Source: Streptomyces sp. NBC_00539 (GTDB taxonomy: Bacteria > Actinomycetota > Actinomycetes > Streptomycetales > Streptomycetaceae). From it: DNA of 64,000 nucleotides. The position numbers were made by a program, and so were the translations under genes. Positions 49,343 to 58,933 of this stretch are shown piece by piece. Every line of letters begins with the position of its first letter. Within the stretch, counting starts at the first letter, position 1. Location: contig NZ_CP107811.1 in assembly GCF_036346105.1 (NCBI RefSeq), forward strand, positions 186,001 to 250,000, read 5' to 3'. The notes beneath the pieces were generated by a model. That model saw only the letters and a program-made list of their open reading frames with translations. It was not told the DNA's origin and did not search any database.

Positions 49343-51565
49343 GTGTGGGGCGACCATGGACAGGTGCGAAACGTTCCAGGGCGTGACCAGGGGGCCGAGC
49401 AGCCCGAGCCCGCCGACCCCGCCGAGGGCGTCGAGGGGGCCGATCAGCGGGCGCTCGGCGCGGCCCTGCTCGAAGTCTGCGCGGCCACAGGGGCGTCCAT
49501 CGGCATGCTCTACTTGCCCGATCCCACCCGGCGCGTCCTGCGTCTGGCGATGACCCTCGGCCTGGCCCGAGAACTCGCGCTGCCCTGGTCCCGGGTCCCC
49601 ATCGACGATGCCATCCCGGTGGCCGACGCAGTTCGCGACGGGCGGTTCGTCTGGCTGGGCGGCCGGGAGGAGACGGCCCGGCGCTACCCGCGCCTCGGCC
49701 TCGTCCTGCCGTACGACTTCGCCCTCGCCGCCGCCCCGCTCGTCCCCGACCCGGTGTCCGGGGCGGAGCCCACCGGGGCCGGTCTCGTACTCCTGTGGCC
49801 CGGCTCCCACGCGCCCTACCTGACCGACAAGGAACGCGTCGCCGTGGACTCGGCCTGCGGCCGTCTCGCGAACCACCTGCGCCGGGCCGCCGAAGCCGGA
49901 CACCCCGTCCGTCCCCCGGCGCAGCCGGTCATGCTGCGACCGCCTCCCCCTCCCACGCCCGGACCGGCCGAGGCGGCCGCCGCCATGGCCTTCATCCGCC
50001 GGCTGCCCGGAGGCAACTGCGCACTCGATCTGAACGGCACGATCACCTTCATCACCGCCGAGGCGGCCGAGCTGCTGGGCGCACCTGTCTCCCGGCTCCG
50101 CGGAGCCCTACCGTGGGAAGCCTTGCCCTGGATGGACACCCCCGTCATCGAGGACCACTACCGGGCCGCAGTGATCAGCCGAGTGCCGCGCAGCTTCACC
50201 GCCGCTCCCCCGATCGGCCGCTATCTGCGCTTCGACCTCTACCCGGACAACACCGGGATCAGCGTCCGCATCACCCCGGTCACCGCCGACGAGCCCGTCC
50301 CGCCGCCCGCCGCGCCGACGGCCACTCCCGCGGAGCCCTCGCCCAGCCGGGCCACCGCCCTCTACCAGCTCATGCACCTGGCGGCCGCCCTCACGGAGGC
50401 CGTCCACGCCCGCGACGTCGTCGACCAGGCCGCCGACCTGCTCGTCCCCGCCCTCGGCGCCCAGGCCCTGGCCCTCTTGGTGGCCGAGGAGCAGCGTCTG
50501 CGCATCGTCGGCTTCCGTGGTTACACAGCCGAGCTCATGGCTCGCTACGACGGCATCCCTCTCGGCATCCATACAGCCAGCACCCATGGCCTGCGCACGG
50601 GCAAACCGCTGTTCTTCGCGAGCGCCGACGAGCTCGCGGCCGCCTTCCCGGCCGTCGTGATCGGAGACGGCATGGCGGCGTGGACCTTCCTGCCCCTGAT
50701 CGCGTCCGGCCGGCCCATCGGCACCCTCATCCTGGCCTACGCGCGTCCCCATACGTTCGCGCCCGGTGAACGGGCGGTCCTGACCTCCCTCGCCGGACTC
50801 ATCGCGCAGGCCCTCGACCGCGCCCGCCTCTATGACGCCACCCACCAGCTGGCCCACAGTCTGCAGACCGGCCTGCTGCCGCGCGCCCTGCCCCACGTCC
50901 CGCACCTCGAAGTGGCCGCCAGCTACCTGCCGGCGGCGCACGGGCTCGACATCGGTGGCGACTTCTACGACCTCATCCGGATCGACGACACCACCGCCGC
51001 GGCCGCCATCGGCGACGTCCAGGGCCACAACGTGAACGCCGCCGCCCTCATGGGCCAGGTCCGCACAGCCGTCCACGCGGGCGCCGGCGCACCCCCCGAA
51101 GAGGTCCTCGCCCGCACCAACCGGCTCCTGACCGACCTCGAACCCGGGCTGTTCACCAGCTGCGTGTACGCCCATATCGACCTCGCCGGCCACACCGTCC
51201 GCCTGGCCTCCGCCGGCCATCCGCCCCCGCTGCTGCGCCATGCCGGCGGCCCGGCGAAGATGCTGAACCTGCCGCCCGGGCTGCTCCTCGGCATCGACCC
51301 GGACGCCTCGTACACCGCCGTCGAGATCCCGTTCGAGCCGGGCACTCTGCTCACCCTGTACACCGACGGGCTGGTCGAGGTTCCCGGCGAGGACCTGGAG
51401 GACGGCATCGCGGCCGTCGCCGCCCGCATCACCGCGACCCACGAAGGCCACCCGGTGCGCACGCTGGCGGACGACCTCATCGGCCAAGCCCGCGGCGGCA
51501 CTGCCCGTACCGACGACATCGCCCTGCTCCTGCTGCGCTTCGCCAGGGAGGGGCGGCACACGTGA
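49343..51565 (+). CDS. GAF-PAS-GAF PP2C-type (SpoIIE/RsbU) phosphatase
   Basis: A 740-residue multi-domain protein. Residues about 35-175 form a GAF domain (ALLEVCAATGASIGMLYLPD), 210-310 a PAS-like domain (CALDLNGTITFITAEAAELL), 335-490 a second GAF (LALLVAEEQRLRIVGF), and 510-735 a PP2C_SIG serine phosphatase. The metal ligands of that domain appear in GLDIGGDFYDLIRIDD, AAIGDVQGHNVNAAALM, ASAGHPPPLLRHAG and YTDGLVEVPGEDLEDGI. It would dephosphorylate an anti-sigma-factor antagonist and so control an alternative sigma factor, with the GAF/PAS parts sensing signals. The start is uncertain: GTG 49343 is used, another GTG lies at 49364. Confidence 0.87.
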   Translation: MWGDHGQVRNVPGRDQGAEQPEPADPAEGVEGADQRALGAALLEVCAATGASIGMLYLPDPTRRVLRLAMTLGLARELALPWSRVPIDDAIPVADAVRDGRFVWLGGREETARRYPRLGLVLPYDFALAAAPLVPDPVSGAEPTGAGLVLLWPGSHAPYLTDKERVAVDSACGRLANHLRRAAEAGHPVRPPAQPVMLRPPPPPTPGPAEAAAAMAFIRRLPGGNCALDLNGTITFITAEAAELLGAPVSRLRGALPWEALPWMDTPVIEDHYRAAVISRVPRSFTAAPPIGRYLRFDLYPDNTGISVRITPVTADEPVPPPAAPTATPAEPSPSRATALYQLMHLAAALTEAVHARDVVDQAADLLVPALGAQALALLVAEEQRLRIVGFRGYTAELMARYDGIPLGIHTASTHGLRTGKPLFFASADELAAAFPAVVIGDGMAAWTFLPLIASGRPIGTLILAYARPHTFAPGERAVLTSLAGLIAQALDRARLYDATHQLAHSLQTGLLPRALPHVPHLEVAASYLPAAHGLDIGGDFYDLIRIDDTTAAAAIGDVQGHNVNAAALMGQVRTAVHAGAGAPPEEVLARTNRLLTDLEPGLFTSCVYAHIDLAGHTVRLASAGHPPPLLRHAGGPAKMLNLPPGLLLGIDPDASYTAVEIPFEPGTLLTLYTDGLVEVPGEDLEDGIAAVAARITATHEGHPVRTLADDLIGQARGGTARTDDIALLLLRFAREGRHT

Positions 51566-51895
51566 CGGGCCCGGAAGTCGTTGCCGTCGGCGTCGCGCCC
51601 CACCACCGCGCACCCCTTCTCTCGCCTCCAGGCTCAATTGCGCCTGTCCGGTCCACGCGGTCCCTGCTCCGCCTTCGGACCGCTTCAGGAGGAGGACCCG
51701 CTTCGCGGGCGGGGGCCTCGTGCGCCTGGTCGGGGGCCTCGCGCGCCTGGTCGCCGCCGACGCTCCGCTCGGGCCCGAGCAGGCCGCCGCCCCGCTCCGG
51801 GTGCACCGGGCCGACTCCGGTAACACGCGCCTTGGTTGCCGCAGATACAGCCGGCACTCCGCCGCGGCAGCAGCCACCTCGTGGTCGGCGCGCGC
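51566..51895. other. Convergent intergenic stretch with a 21-bp tandem duplication
   Basis: A 21-base unit is repeated at 51711-51731 and 51732-51752, differing at one base. No gene is supported between the converging ends of the phosphatase and epimerase genes. Confidence 0.45.
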
Positions 51896-52897
51896 CTACT
51901 CCCGTACCGCCCTGCTCCATGCCTCCAGCAGTTCCCGCTCGCGCTCGCCGCTGAGACCGGCCCGGCGGGGCCGGTCCAGACCTTGCTCCCGCTCCCAGCG
52001 CAAGGTGTCCGCCAGCAGCTCCGCCCGGGGCCGGTGCCGAAGGCCCGCCGCGCCGGCCGCGGAACCGTTGCGGGCGCTGAAGCCGACCCAGTCCGGGTCG
52101 GCCATCCACATCGCGAGCGATTCCGGGCCCATGAACTGCCCCACCTCCTGCTCGAGCAGCCAGTCGGCACCGGCCTTCACCACCGGACCGGTGTGCCCGC
52201 CGACCTCCCGGGACAGTGCGACCCACTCGCTGAACGGCACGATCGGCCCGACCGCGTCGTACGTTCCGGTCGTCCCCTTCTCCGCACAGTCGAGCAACCA
52301 CGCCGCGAGGTCTCGCGCGTCCACCGCCTGCGTCGCGACGTCGGGCGATGCGGGTACCAGCAGTGGCGCCAGCGGCTCGCGCGCCGCGCGGCCCACCCAG
52401 TACCCGGTGCGGCCGCTGTGGTCACCGGGGCCGCCGATCAGTCCGGCCCGCGCGATGAGGAGCCGATCGCCCACCGCAGCCGTCGAAGCCTCCTCACACG
52501 CCGCCTTGGCCTCCCCGTACTCCTCACGGTCGGCCTCATCCCCCTTGACCGCCGGGAGCAGGCACGCCGACTCGTCCGCGTCCACCTGCGCGTGCGAGGC
52601 GTACGCGCTGATCGACGACACGTACGCCCAGTGGGCCGCCCTCGCCCCGAGCGCCGCCAGCGCTCCGCGGACGAAACCCGGCTGCCACGAGACCTCGACC
52701 ACGGCGTCCCAGTCCCGGTCCGCCAGGCCTTCGTACGCCGACGGGTCACGCCGGTCCGCGGCGACCAGCACCGCACCCTCGGCCACGGCGCCACTCTCCC
52801 CGCGGGCCAGGCAAGTCACCTGATGCCCACGGTCCAGTGCCTGCCGCGAGACCTCGCGGCCAACCCATGCCGTTCCACCCAACACCAAGATGTTCAT
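51896..52897 (-). CDS. NAD-dependent epimerase/dehydratase family protein
   Basis: A 333-residue extended SDR. The dinucleotide loop is [20 protein letters not shown] (GGTxxxG). Further family motifs are [38 protein letters not shown] with the catalytic Ser/Tyr region, [12 protein letters not shown] with the Tyr and Lys of YxxxK, and [14 protein letters not shown]. The Tyr-Lys pair is EYGEAK, so the enzyme may be active. It probably acts on a sugar nucleotide or reduces a carbonyl. ATG at 52897. It is monocistronic, with a terminator-like hairpin at 53069 upstream on the other transcript. Confidence 0.87.
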   Translation of the reverse strand: MNILVLGGTAWVGREVSRQALDRGHQVTCLARGESGAVAEGAVLVAADRRDPSAYEGLADRDWDAVVEVSWQPGFVRGALAALGARAAHWAYVSSISAYASHAQVDADESACLLPAVKGDEADREEYGEAKAACEEASTAAVGDRLLIARAGLIGGPGDHSGRTGYWVGRAAREPLAPLLVPASPDVATQAVDARDLAAWLLDCAEKGTTGTYDAVGPIVPFSEWVALSREVGGHTGPVVKAGADWLLEQEVGQFMGPESLAMWMADPDWVGFSARNGSAAGAAGLRHRPRAELLADTLRWEREQGLDRPRRAGLSGERERELLEAWSRAVRE

Positions 52898-53068
52898 CGG
52901 CCCACTCAAACACGGCCCGTGAGCCTGCGCCCCCTGCTTCGCCCAGGGCATAGTGATCCGCCGGAGACACCGGACCGGCCCTGCCCGGCCGGCGGCTCCC
53001 GCGACGCTCAGGTCAGGCGGAGCGCCGCGACGGCCAAGCGCGCCGGCCGTTGCAGAACCAGCCTGGCC

Positions 53069-53096
53069 GGATCCGGCCGAGGGAGCGGCCGGATCC
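53069..53096. terminator. Hairpin, terminator-like
   Basis: Arms GGATCCGGCC (53069-53078) and GGCCGGATCC (53087-53096) pair perfectly with an 8-base loop. It lies 77 bases beyond the stop of the DUF1963-like gene (minus strand). Confidence 0.7.
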
Positions 53097-53172
53097 CTCC
53101 GTCATCCCGTACGGACGCCGTTGTTGCGGAGCAGGGACTCCCGTAACCCGGTTTCGGGCCCTCCGCAGCCCC

Positions 53173-54042
53173 TCACTGGACCAGGTCGGTGTGCGGGTGG
53201 CCTCCGCTCGCCGGGCAGGCGTACAGCTGGAGGTGATTGGCGTCCAGCACCGTGATCCCGGGCGGATTGCACCAACTGTCGTCGGATGCGCCGGGGACTC
53301 GGTCCTCGTGAGGGATCCAACTCGTGCTGTTGCGGTGCCATTCGGACGAGGCGATGGTCAGCAGCGGCGTCATCGCGGTACCGCAGGCCACACAGAACCG
53401 CGGCACGGGGTCGGTGAGTCCCCAGGAGGCCCAGCCGCCGATCTTCCAGCCGGGGGCGTGGGACAGCGCGTTGTCATAGAGCTCCCGCGGGTCGGCATCG
53501 TCGACCACGATGCCCGCCGCCCGCCAGGCCGCGGGGTCCGTGATCTGCTGCTTCAACTCCTCGGGGAGTTCCAGGGAATCGGGGTACTCGGTGACCTGCT
53601 CCGGCGCGAGCACGCACGGCTCGGGCACGTAGAGGTACTCGTCCGCGTCGAACGGCTCGGGCGGCGCGGCCAACACGTCGGTGACATCCGCGGCGGTCCG
53701 CCAGGACAACGCGATCGGAATGCTCGAGTCCGGTGCGTGCTCCGAAGGGCACCACAGGACCTGCAGCAGGTCGCTCCGCCCGGGCGGCCGCAGCAGGGGT
53801 ATGTCCCGCGCGTACAACTGGGCCACGGGCACCAGGGGATGGAGGCCTTCATGCTCGATGCGGCAGTACAGCCAGGGTTCCTGTGCGGGCCAGAGCAGGG
53901 GCCCCCCGATCGAGCTGTCGTGCACGGTGGGAGAGCCGGGACGCGGGTGCAACCGGACTGCTTGGCGCGCCAGCGGAGCCAGCGCGAGGAAGACCGCGGC
54001 GACGTCGACCGGCCGCGGCGGGGTGGTACGTGTGCCATTCAT
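53173..54042 (-). CDS. DUF1963/YwqG-like protein
   Basis: A 289-residue protein. Family features: SIGGPLLWPAQEPWLYCRIE near residue 40, PLVPVAQLYARDIPLLRPPG, LLQVLWCPSEHA, HAPGWKIGGWASWGLTDPVP, CVACGTAMTPLLTIASSEWH, and a C-terminal LDANHLQLYACPASGGHPH. This matches the pattern of YwqG-type proteins, whose role is unknown in Bacillus and Streptomyces. Two Cys pairs (CVAC, and YACPAS) might bind metal. ATG at 54042. Transcription ends at the hairpin at 53069-53096. Confidence 0.8.
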   Translation of the reverse strand: MNGTRTTPPRPVDVAAVFLALAPLARQAVRLHPRPGSPTVHDSSIGGPLLWPAQEPWLYCRIEHEGLHPLVPVAQLYARDIPLLRPPGRSDLLQVLWCPSEHAPDSSIPIALSWRTAADVTDVLAAPPEPFDADEYLYVPEPCVLAPEQVTEYPDSLELPEELKQQITDPAAWRAAGIVVDDADPRELYDNALSHAPGWKIGGWASWGLTDPVPRFCVACGTAMTPLLTIASSEWHRNSTSWIPHEDRVPGASDDSWCNPPGITVLDANHLQLYACPASGGHPHTDLVQ

Positions 54043-54285
54043 GGCGACGATCTTGCCAACCCGCTCTGACAGCGGGCCGACCAACAGGACGAGCCGCTTC
54101 CTTCCTGCGTGCGACCCACACCCTGCCGGCTCCGATCGAAGTGCTGCGGGCGGTCGGAAGGATCGTGCAGCTGACTCGCGGTCCGAAAACCGGCCTACCT
54201 CACGGGGGCCTCGAAAGAAGTGGCCTCCGGGAGCAGCCAGAAAGTAGCTTGTCCCCGCCCTGCACATCGCCCACAAGGAGTTCTC

Positions 54286-55137
54286 ATGTCCGCAGACGTC
54301 CAGGGCCTCGCGCCGGAACGTGCTGCCCGGCTCGCCTCCCTGGTCGAGCAGTGCAAGCCGTTGCTGGAGCAGAACCAGGACATGGAACAAGTCCAGCGGC
54401 TGCTTCGAGACCTCGGAACCGGAGCCATGGACTCGATCCTTGTCACGCGGGAACTGCTGGGAGCCGGACCCGGGGCCCTCGGGGAGGCCAAGAGTGCCGT
54501 GCTGTCGAGCGCCGCGCGGATCACTGGGCTGCAGACACCTCAGCAACGCGTGGACATGATCGAAAGAGCGAAGGACGTAGCCGACGGCTTCCTTCGCTTG
54601 GCCCACGCCCCGGGGAGCACCAGGACCGTCGCCATCGACGGCCCCGGAGGGTCGGGCAAGACAACGTTGGCCGCCGCGGTGTCCGGACAACTCGACGATT
54701 CAGTCACCGTCCACGTCGACGACTTCTACCGTCCCCTACCCGACCAGGAGCGAGAGCGGCTCGACGCAGAACAGGGCTACCACCGCTACTTCGACTGGGA
54801 ACGTCTCCGGGACCAGGTCCTGGTCCCGCTGCGGGCCAACCAAGCCGCCCGATACCAGATCTACGACTGGGCCACCGGACGACTCGGAGGCTGGCACGAG
54901 ATCGGCCCCGGCACCGTGGTGATCGTCGAAGGGGTCTACTCAACCCGCCCGGAGCTTGCGCCCTATTACCACTTCACTGCCTACGTGGATGCTCCGCGAG
55001 ACCTCTGCCTGCAGCGAGTGCGAGCACGCGGCGAACATGCGGACGAATGGATCACGCGTTGGCGCGCCGCCGAGGACTACTACCTGCACACCACCTGGCC
55101 CCAGACCAGAGTCAAACTCCTCGTCCGCGGCTACTGA
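54286..55137 (+). CDS. Uridine kinase-like P-loop kinase with bL12-like N-terminus
   Basis: A 283-residue protein. Residues about 118-283 are a P-loop kinase of the uridine kinase/AAA_18 kind: VAIDGPGGSGKTTLAAAVSG (Walker A), SVTVHVDDFYRPLPDQERER with DDFY, YQIYDWATGRLG, TVVIVEGVYSTRPELAPYYH and the late RVRARGEHADEWITRWRAAE. The first 75 residues hold IxxVRELLGxGxxxLxEAKxxV-like sequence (DSILVTRELLGAGPGALGEA then KSAVL), reminiscent of the bL12 C-terminal domain. ATG at 54286 with AAGGAG five bases upstream. Substrate unknown. The fusion is unusual. Confidence 0.75.
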   Translation: MSADVQGLAPERAARLASLVEQCKPLLEQNQDMEQVQRLLRDLGTGAMDSILVTRELLGAGPGALGEAKSAVLSSAARITGLQTPQQRVDMIERAKDVADGFLRLAHAPGSTRTVAIDGPGGSGKTTLAAAVSGQLDDSVTVHVDDFYRPLPDQERERLDAEQGYHRYFDWERLRDQVLVPLRANQAARYQIYDWATGRLGGWHEIGPGTVVIVEGVYSTRPELAPYYHFTAYVDAPRDLCLQRVRARGEHADEWITRWRAAEDYYLHTTWPQTRVKLLVRGY

Positions 55138-55824
55138 GGCAGGGAGAGCACCCGATCACCGAGGCAATCCGAACTGCATCGGCCTGACACCCCGTCACCC
55201 ACGCGTATGGTCTCCGTCATTCCATATGGCTCAGCGATACAACACAGCCCCTCGTGATCGCGGCGAACGCCGGCAGGTAGACGTATCTCTGCGTGGGTGA
55301 CCCAGCATCGAAGGACCCCAGTCGACGCTGGACTTCCGCGGCCACATTCCCATAAGCCCAGTGGCATGCAGTTCGGCTACCGGACTCGGGCACCGGCTGG
55401 AGAACCGGCACTCGGGAAAGGCGACGGACGACGACAACCTTTGCGCGACGCCAGCGACCTGACGGCCGAATCGGCGGCGGAGTGCACACCGGAGACGACG
55501 GTTTGCTCCCGCCTCGGCGCAAAGACCGGTAGCAGGGCCGACGGCCGGCACTGCCGACCGGAGTCGGTGAGCGGTGCGGGCCGCTGCGGCGCCCTCATCC
55601 AAGCGCGGACCGGCGCGTCAATCATGGCTATCGTGAAGCGTCCCGACGTTCTGCAGGTCGGACCCCGGTAAACGAAGCCCGGCTGCGGAGACTGGTACTT
55701 CGTGGAGGGCCAGGTAACCGTGCCGGGCCGCCTCGACTCCACTCGCCACGAGCACTTGCGATCACGTGGAGGCGGGCGTAGAGAGGAAATAGGGCACATT
55801 CCACTCGATCCTTGAGTATTGGGG
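55138..55824. other. Intergenic stretch of about 690 bases
   Basis: No gene is supported. A minus-strand frame near 55217-55330 (HWAYGNVAAEVQRRLGSFDA then YVYLPAFAAITRG) has some protein character but no start or family. Confidence 0.35.
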
Positions 55825-56527
55825 ATGGTCCCCGTGCCTGACACAGGATGGGCTCTGCTGGGGTTGTTGATATTCCTCGGTGTGCTCGGCGCGGTGGGGG
55901 CGTGCTTCGCGTGGCGGATGGCTTCCAAAGAGACAGAGCGCGAACCGAAGATCGAAGTGCTCGTCGGCATCGGGGGCGCACTCATTACCGGCATTGCCGT
56001 GGGCGTGTCGGTCCTTTACCTGCAGCAGGCACTTGAGGAGAGCCAGAAGTACGCGGCGTGGCGCGCCAATGTCGAAATCGCCGCCTCCATCCCGGGGTTC
56101 AGTCCTGCAGGCCGCGACATCAAGGCGATCAATTTCAGCGGCAAGGCCCTGCACAATGCCGACCTCAAGGGAGCCGACCTGCGAAACGCCCAGCTCCGGG
56201 ACACGGACCTGACAGGGGGCCGACCTGACAGGAGCCAAGCTGCAAGGCGCGAACCTGATCGGGGCCAACCTCTACGAGACCAACCTGACGGGTGCTCACC
56301 TCGACGACGCCCTCCTCCAAAGCGCCAACCTGACCCACGCGGTGATCGACAGCGAGGGCACCACCTTCCACGGGGCGACCGTTGACGCGCGTACGTGCTG
56401 GCCGGAGGACGTGGTCCAGGAGAAGGTCGATTCGGTCAACGTCAACAACGAGGGCCACGACGGCTTCCGAGGCGGGGAGAAGGCTCCTGATTGCTCCCTG
56501 TGGAAGGCAGGGCACCGCGCCGGTTGA
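55825..56527 (+). pseudogene. Membrane-anchored pentapeptide-repeat protein, frameshifted
   Basis: From an ATG at 55825: two TM segments (LLGLLIFLGVLGAVGACFAW and LVGIGGALITGIAVGVSVLY), a short linker, then pentapeptide repeats starting FSGKALHNADLKGADLRNAQ. At a run of five G (56215-56219) the frame breaks; removing one G gives [20 protein letters not shown] and then [20 protein letters not shown], down to a stop at 56527. The tail ([26 protein letters not shown]) completes a normal protein of about 233 residues. So a single extra G is the only damage. Confidence 0.75.
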
Positions 56528-57113
56528 GCGCCGGGCCGGCCCGCTCCAGCCGTTGAAGGACGGCCATCTCTTCGCCCGCCGGACCCTGGACGAGGCCCCT
56601 ACGAGACCCCGGTGGCCGAGCGCGGCCTTCCGGCTCTGTGCGCCGCGATCGCCGCGCACGCGCCGCAGCTGCTGGCCGACTTCGAGGCCAACTGGCGGGC
56701 GAGGATCGCCGACACCTGCGACATCGCTGGCCGCCGACTGCGCCCGATCAGACAAGGTCAAGGACCTCCTGGAAGAGGCCTCCCGGATCCACCAGCGAAC
56801 GTCTTCGCTCGGACCTGGAGAGTGAGCGCAGAGTTCACCGGCCGCCCTGGGCCACGGACGGGACCAAGCTGGCCGCCGAATACCACGACGTTTTGACTAC
56901 TCGCGTGCGAGAGCTGACCATCGGGCGCCGTCAAGAACCCGAAGCCCGAACTCAACTATCCCGGCCACCCCTTGACCGTTGACGGGATCTTCGGCCCCGG
57001 GCTCGGGGCGTCTGAGGGCACGGACGGCATACCGCAGGGCACGTGAATGGCCTGGCCCTACCGAGGTTCGGGAGGGCCAGGCCCTGATTGCCCCTAGCGG
57101 AATGCCCCGCCTG
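56528..57113. other. Eroded stretch, gene relics
   Basis: A plus-strand piece at about 56612-56730 (VAERGLPALCAAIAAHAPQL, LADFEANWRARIADTCDIA) resembles small Streptomyces proteins of the DUF6247 or antitoxin-like kind. No start or full length is present. Further frames downstream are not convincing. Confidence 0.35.
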
Positions 57114-57776
57114 TCACCAGGGGCTGCGGACCCTGATGCCCAGCGCCCGGACTCGGTCCTGGTCCTTCGGCGCAAGCCTCGCCAACTGGTTTTCGCCGAC
57201 GACCCCAACGTGCCGCCAGATGGTGCAGAGGCTCTCCATTGCCGCTTCGGCGACCTCCGGCTCCTCGTCCGCCGCGGCGAGCACCAGGGCTTCCACGACC
57301 GGACTGGTCCGGAGTCCTGCGACCGCCCGTGCCGTCCGGGCCCGCAGCTCCGCAGGGACGGCCGGGTCGACGAGCGAGCCCAGGACGTTCGCCGTGTCAC
57401 GTGCGTCCTCGCAGGGCAGTACCCAGACCACGTAGGCCAGCTGCGCGCCCAGCATGATCAGGTACTGGAGTGGGATGAGCATTCCCACCGGCAGCAACAG
57501 CAACAACGGCAGGATGACCATCCAACCGCCCCGGATCCGCTGGGCGCCACCGGTCGGCGGTTCGAACCGACGGCCGGCCAACAGGACGAGTACGAACATG
57601 GTCGCGACCGTCAGGAGGGGGACGCCCACGAGGCCGACCCGCACCTCGAGCGCGAACTCCTCGATGAAGGGCTCGTCACCGAGAGCGGGCAGCACCGAGG
57701 CCGCGGCCACCCAGGCAAGCACGATGGTCAGGACGTAGCGCCGCAGGGAGGTCCACAGCCACTTACCCGAACTCAT
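57114..57776 (-). CDS. Membrane protein with a HEAT-like tail
   Basis: A 220-residue protein. Three TM segments are likely: residues about 12-32 (YVLTIVLAWVAAASVLPALG), 45-65 (VRVGLVGVPLLTVATMFVLV) and 85-115 (GWMVILPLLLLLPVGMLIPL then QYLIMLGAQL). The C-terminal 100 residues are soluble and helical (PAVPAELRARTARAVAGLRT, SPVVEALVLAAADEEPEVAE), with a short HEAT-like pair. No family was identified. ATG at 57776. It is monocistronic. Confidence 0.65.
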   Translation of the reverse strand: MSSGKWLWTSLRRYVLTIVLAWVAAASVLPALGDEPFIEEFALEVRVGLVGVPLLTVATMFVLVLLAGRRFEPPTGGAQRIRGGWMVILPLLLLLPVGMLIPLQYLIMLGAQLAYVVWVLPCEDARDTANVLGSLVDPAVPAELRARTARAVAGLRTSPVVEALVLAAADEEPEVAEAAMESLCTIWRHVGVVGENQLARLAPKDQDRVRALGIRVRSPW

Positions 57777-58071
57777 GACAGCTTCCCCACTTGAGCAGCT
57801 CTTCGTCCAGCTTGGGCCATGGTGTCACGGGCGATCTACTGCGCTTCTGCCCCTTCTGGTACCGTTCCCGGCCGACGCCACGCTCGACCAGAGGTGAAGG
57901 GCCGGGCGAGCGCGGTCGGACGCAGCCGGCCAGGTGGTCCGGTTCGCGTCCGAACAGCGGGCCGCTCCGCTACTCGGACCTGCTGAGGCCACGCACCCTA
58001 GCGACCGATGCAATCCGCGCGGTCACCCCGCGTCCTCGGGTTCGGGTTCACGGACGAACCAGAGGTCGAGG
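57777..58071. other. Intergenic stretch
   Basis: No supported gene; it holds the promoter of the membrane-protein gene and the 3' flank of the next one. Confidence 0.4.
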
Positions 58072-58668
58072 TCATCCCGCGGGCATAGTGGTGGCAGGGC
58101 GGTGAACCTCCAGGATGACTGCGGTACCGGCCACGGATCGGTCCTCGTGCATGGTGATCAGCTGGCCGGGCTGGACGTGCTTCCACTGCGAGGGGGTGAA
58201 GGGCACCAGGCGAACCGTGGCTCGTCCGCCGGGCTCCAGAGAAGGCATGTCCTCTACCCAGAGCCGGGCAATGCTGACCGCTCGTTCACCGGCGGGTGAG
58301 AGATGTCCGATGTCCCACATGGGCCGCAGAACACCGTGAGCAGCGATTGGCGTTGTGCGTCGCGCCTCGGCGGCAGGGCGGAGCGTCAGGTCAGCTCGGA
58401 TCACGCCGTTGCGGATCTCGGAACACCGCCAATGGCACCAGGCCGAGCTCCGCTCAAGGCGGAGCTGTTCCGCCGCGTCGGCGAGCTCAACCCAGAATGC
58501 GAGAGGAGGGGGATGGCCGTTTCCCAGCTCCTCCAGCAGGCCCAGGGCGATCTCCCACTCGTCGTTGACGAGGTAGTCCCAGATGTCTCGCACCGTAATG
58601 TCGTTCTCGGTAGCGGTCTCTTCAGAAACCAGCAAGGAGACCGCTTCGAGCAGCTCAGGGACGTTCAT
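58072..58668 (-). CDS. Protein with EF-Tu C-terminal-domain-like barrel
   Basis: A 198-residue protein. The N-terminal 75 residues are helical (ELLEAVSLLVSEETATENDI, TVRDIWDYLVNDEWEIALGL). The C-terminal half resembles the third domain of EF-Tu: RADLTLRPAAEARRTTPIAA, a GVLRPMWDIG segment like EF-Tu's GYRPQFYF, LEPGGRATVRLVPF, HVQPGQLITMHEDRSVAGTA and VILEV. Such stand-alone EF-Tu tails are found in Streptomyces proteins of unknown role. ATG at 58668 (GAGG upstream) or 58677. The GTPase domain is absent, so it is not a translation factor. Confidence 0.6.
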   Translation of the reverse strand: MNVPELLEAVSLLVSEETATENDITVRDIWDYLVNDEWEIALGLLEELGNGHPPPLAFWVELADAAEQLRLERSSAWCHWRCSEIRNGVIRADLTLRPAAEARRTTPIAAHGVLRPMWDIGHLSPAGERAVSIARLWVEDMPSLEPGGRATVRLVPFTPSQWKHVQPGQLITMHEDRSVAGTAVILEVHRPATTMPAG

Positions 58669-58933
58669 GCGCCTCATTGTCGGCCACGGCGTTGTCTGGC
58701 TGCGTTGCCCTGATCCCGCTTGATGGCACCCAGCCGGTTATGGCGTCTCGTTGACCAGATCACGTTTCATCCGCCGGCCTCGCTGATGCGGCCTGGGCGG
58801 TTGCGCGGCCGGCGACTTCGTCGAAGCCGCGAGCCCGCTCCGTGGCAATCAGCAGCCACGCGCCTGTCGGGTGGTGGCGGGTGTGGGCGTGTACTGGAAA
58901 CTTCGGCGGTTTCGAGGGCCTTCGAGTCGCCGT
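58669..58933. other. Intergenic stretch
   Basis: No gene is supported in this short interval upstream of the EF-Tu-tail gene and beyond the end of fabV. Confidence 0.4.

Noticed and set aside
50108-51877. 589-codon minus-strand frame
   Set aside because: Antisense of the PP2C phosphatase, low-complexity Gly/Arg/Val composition, no domain.
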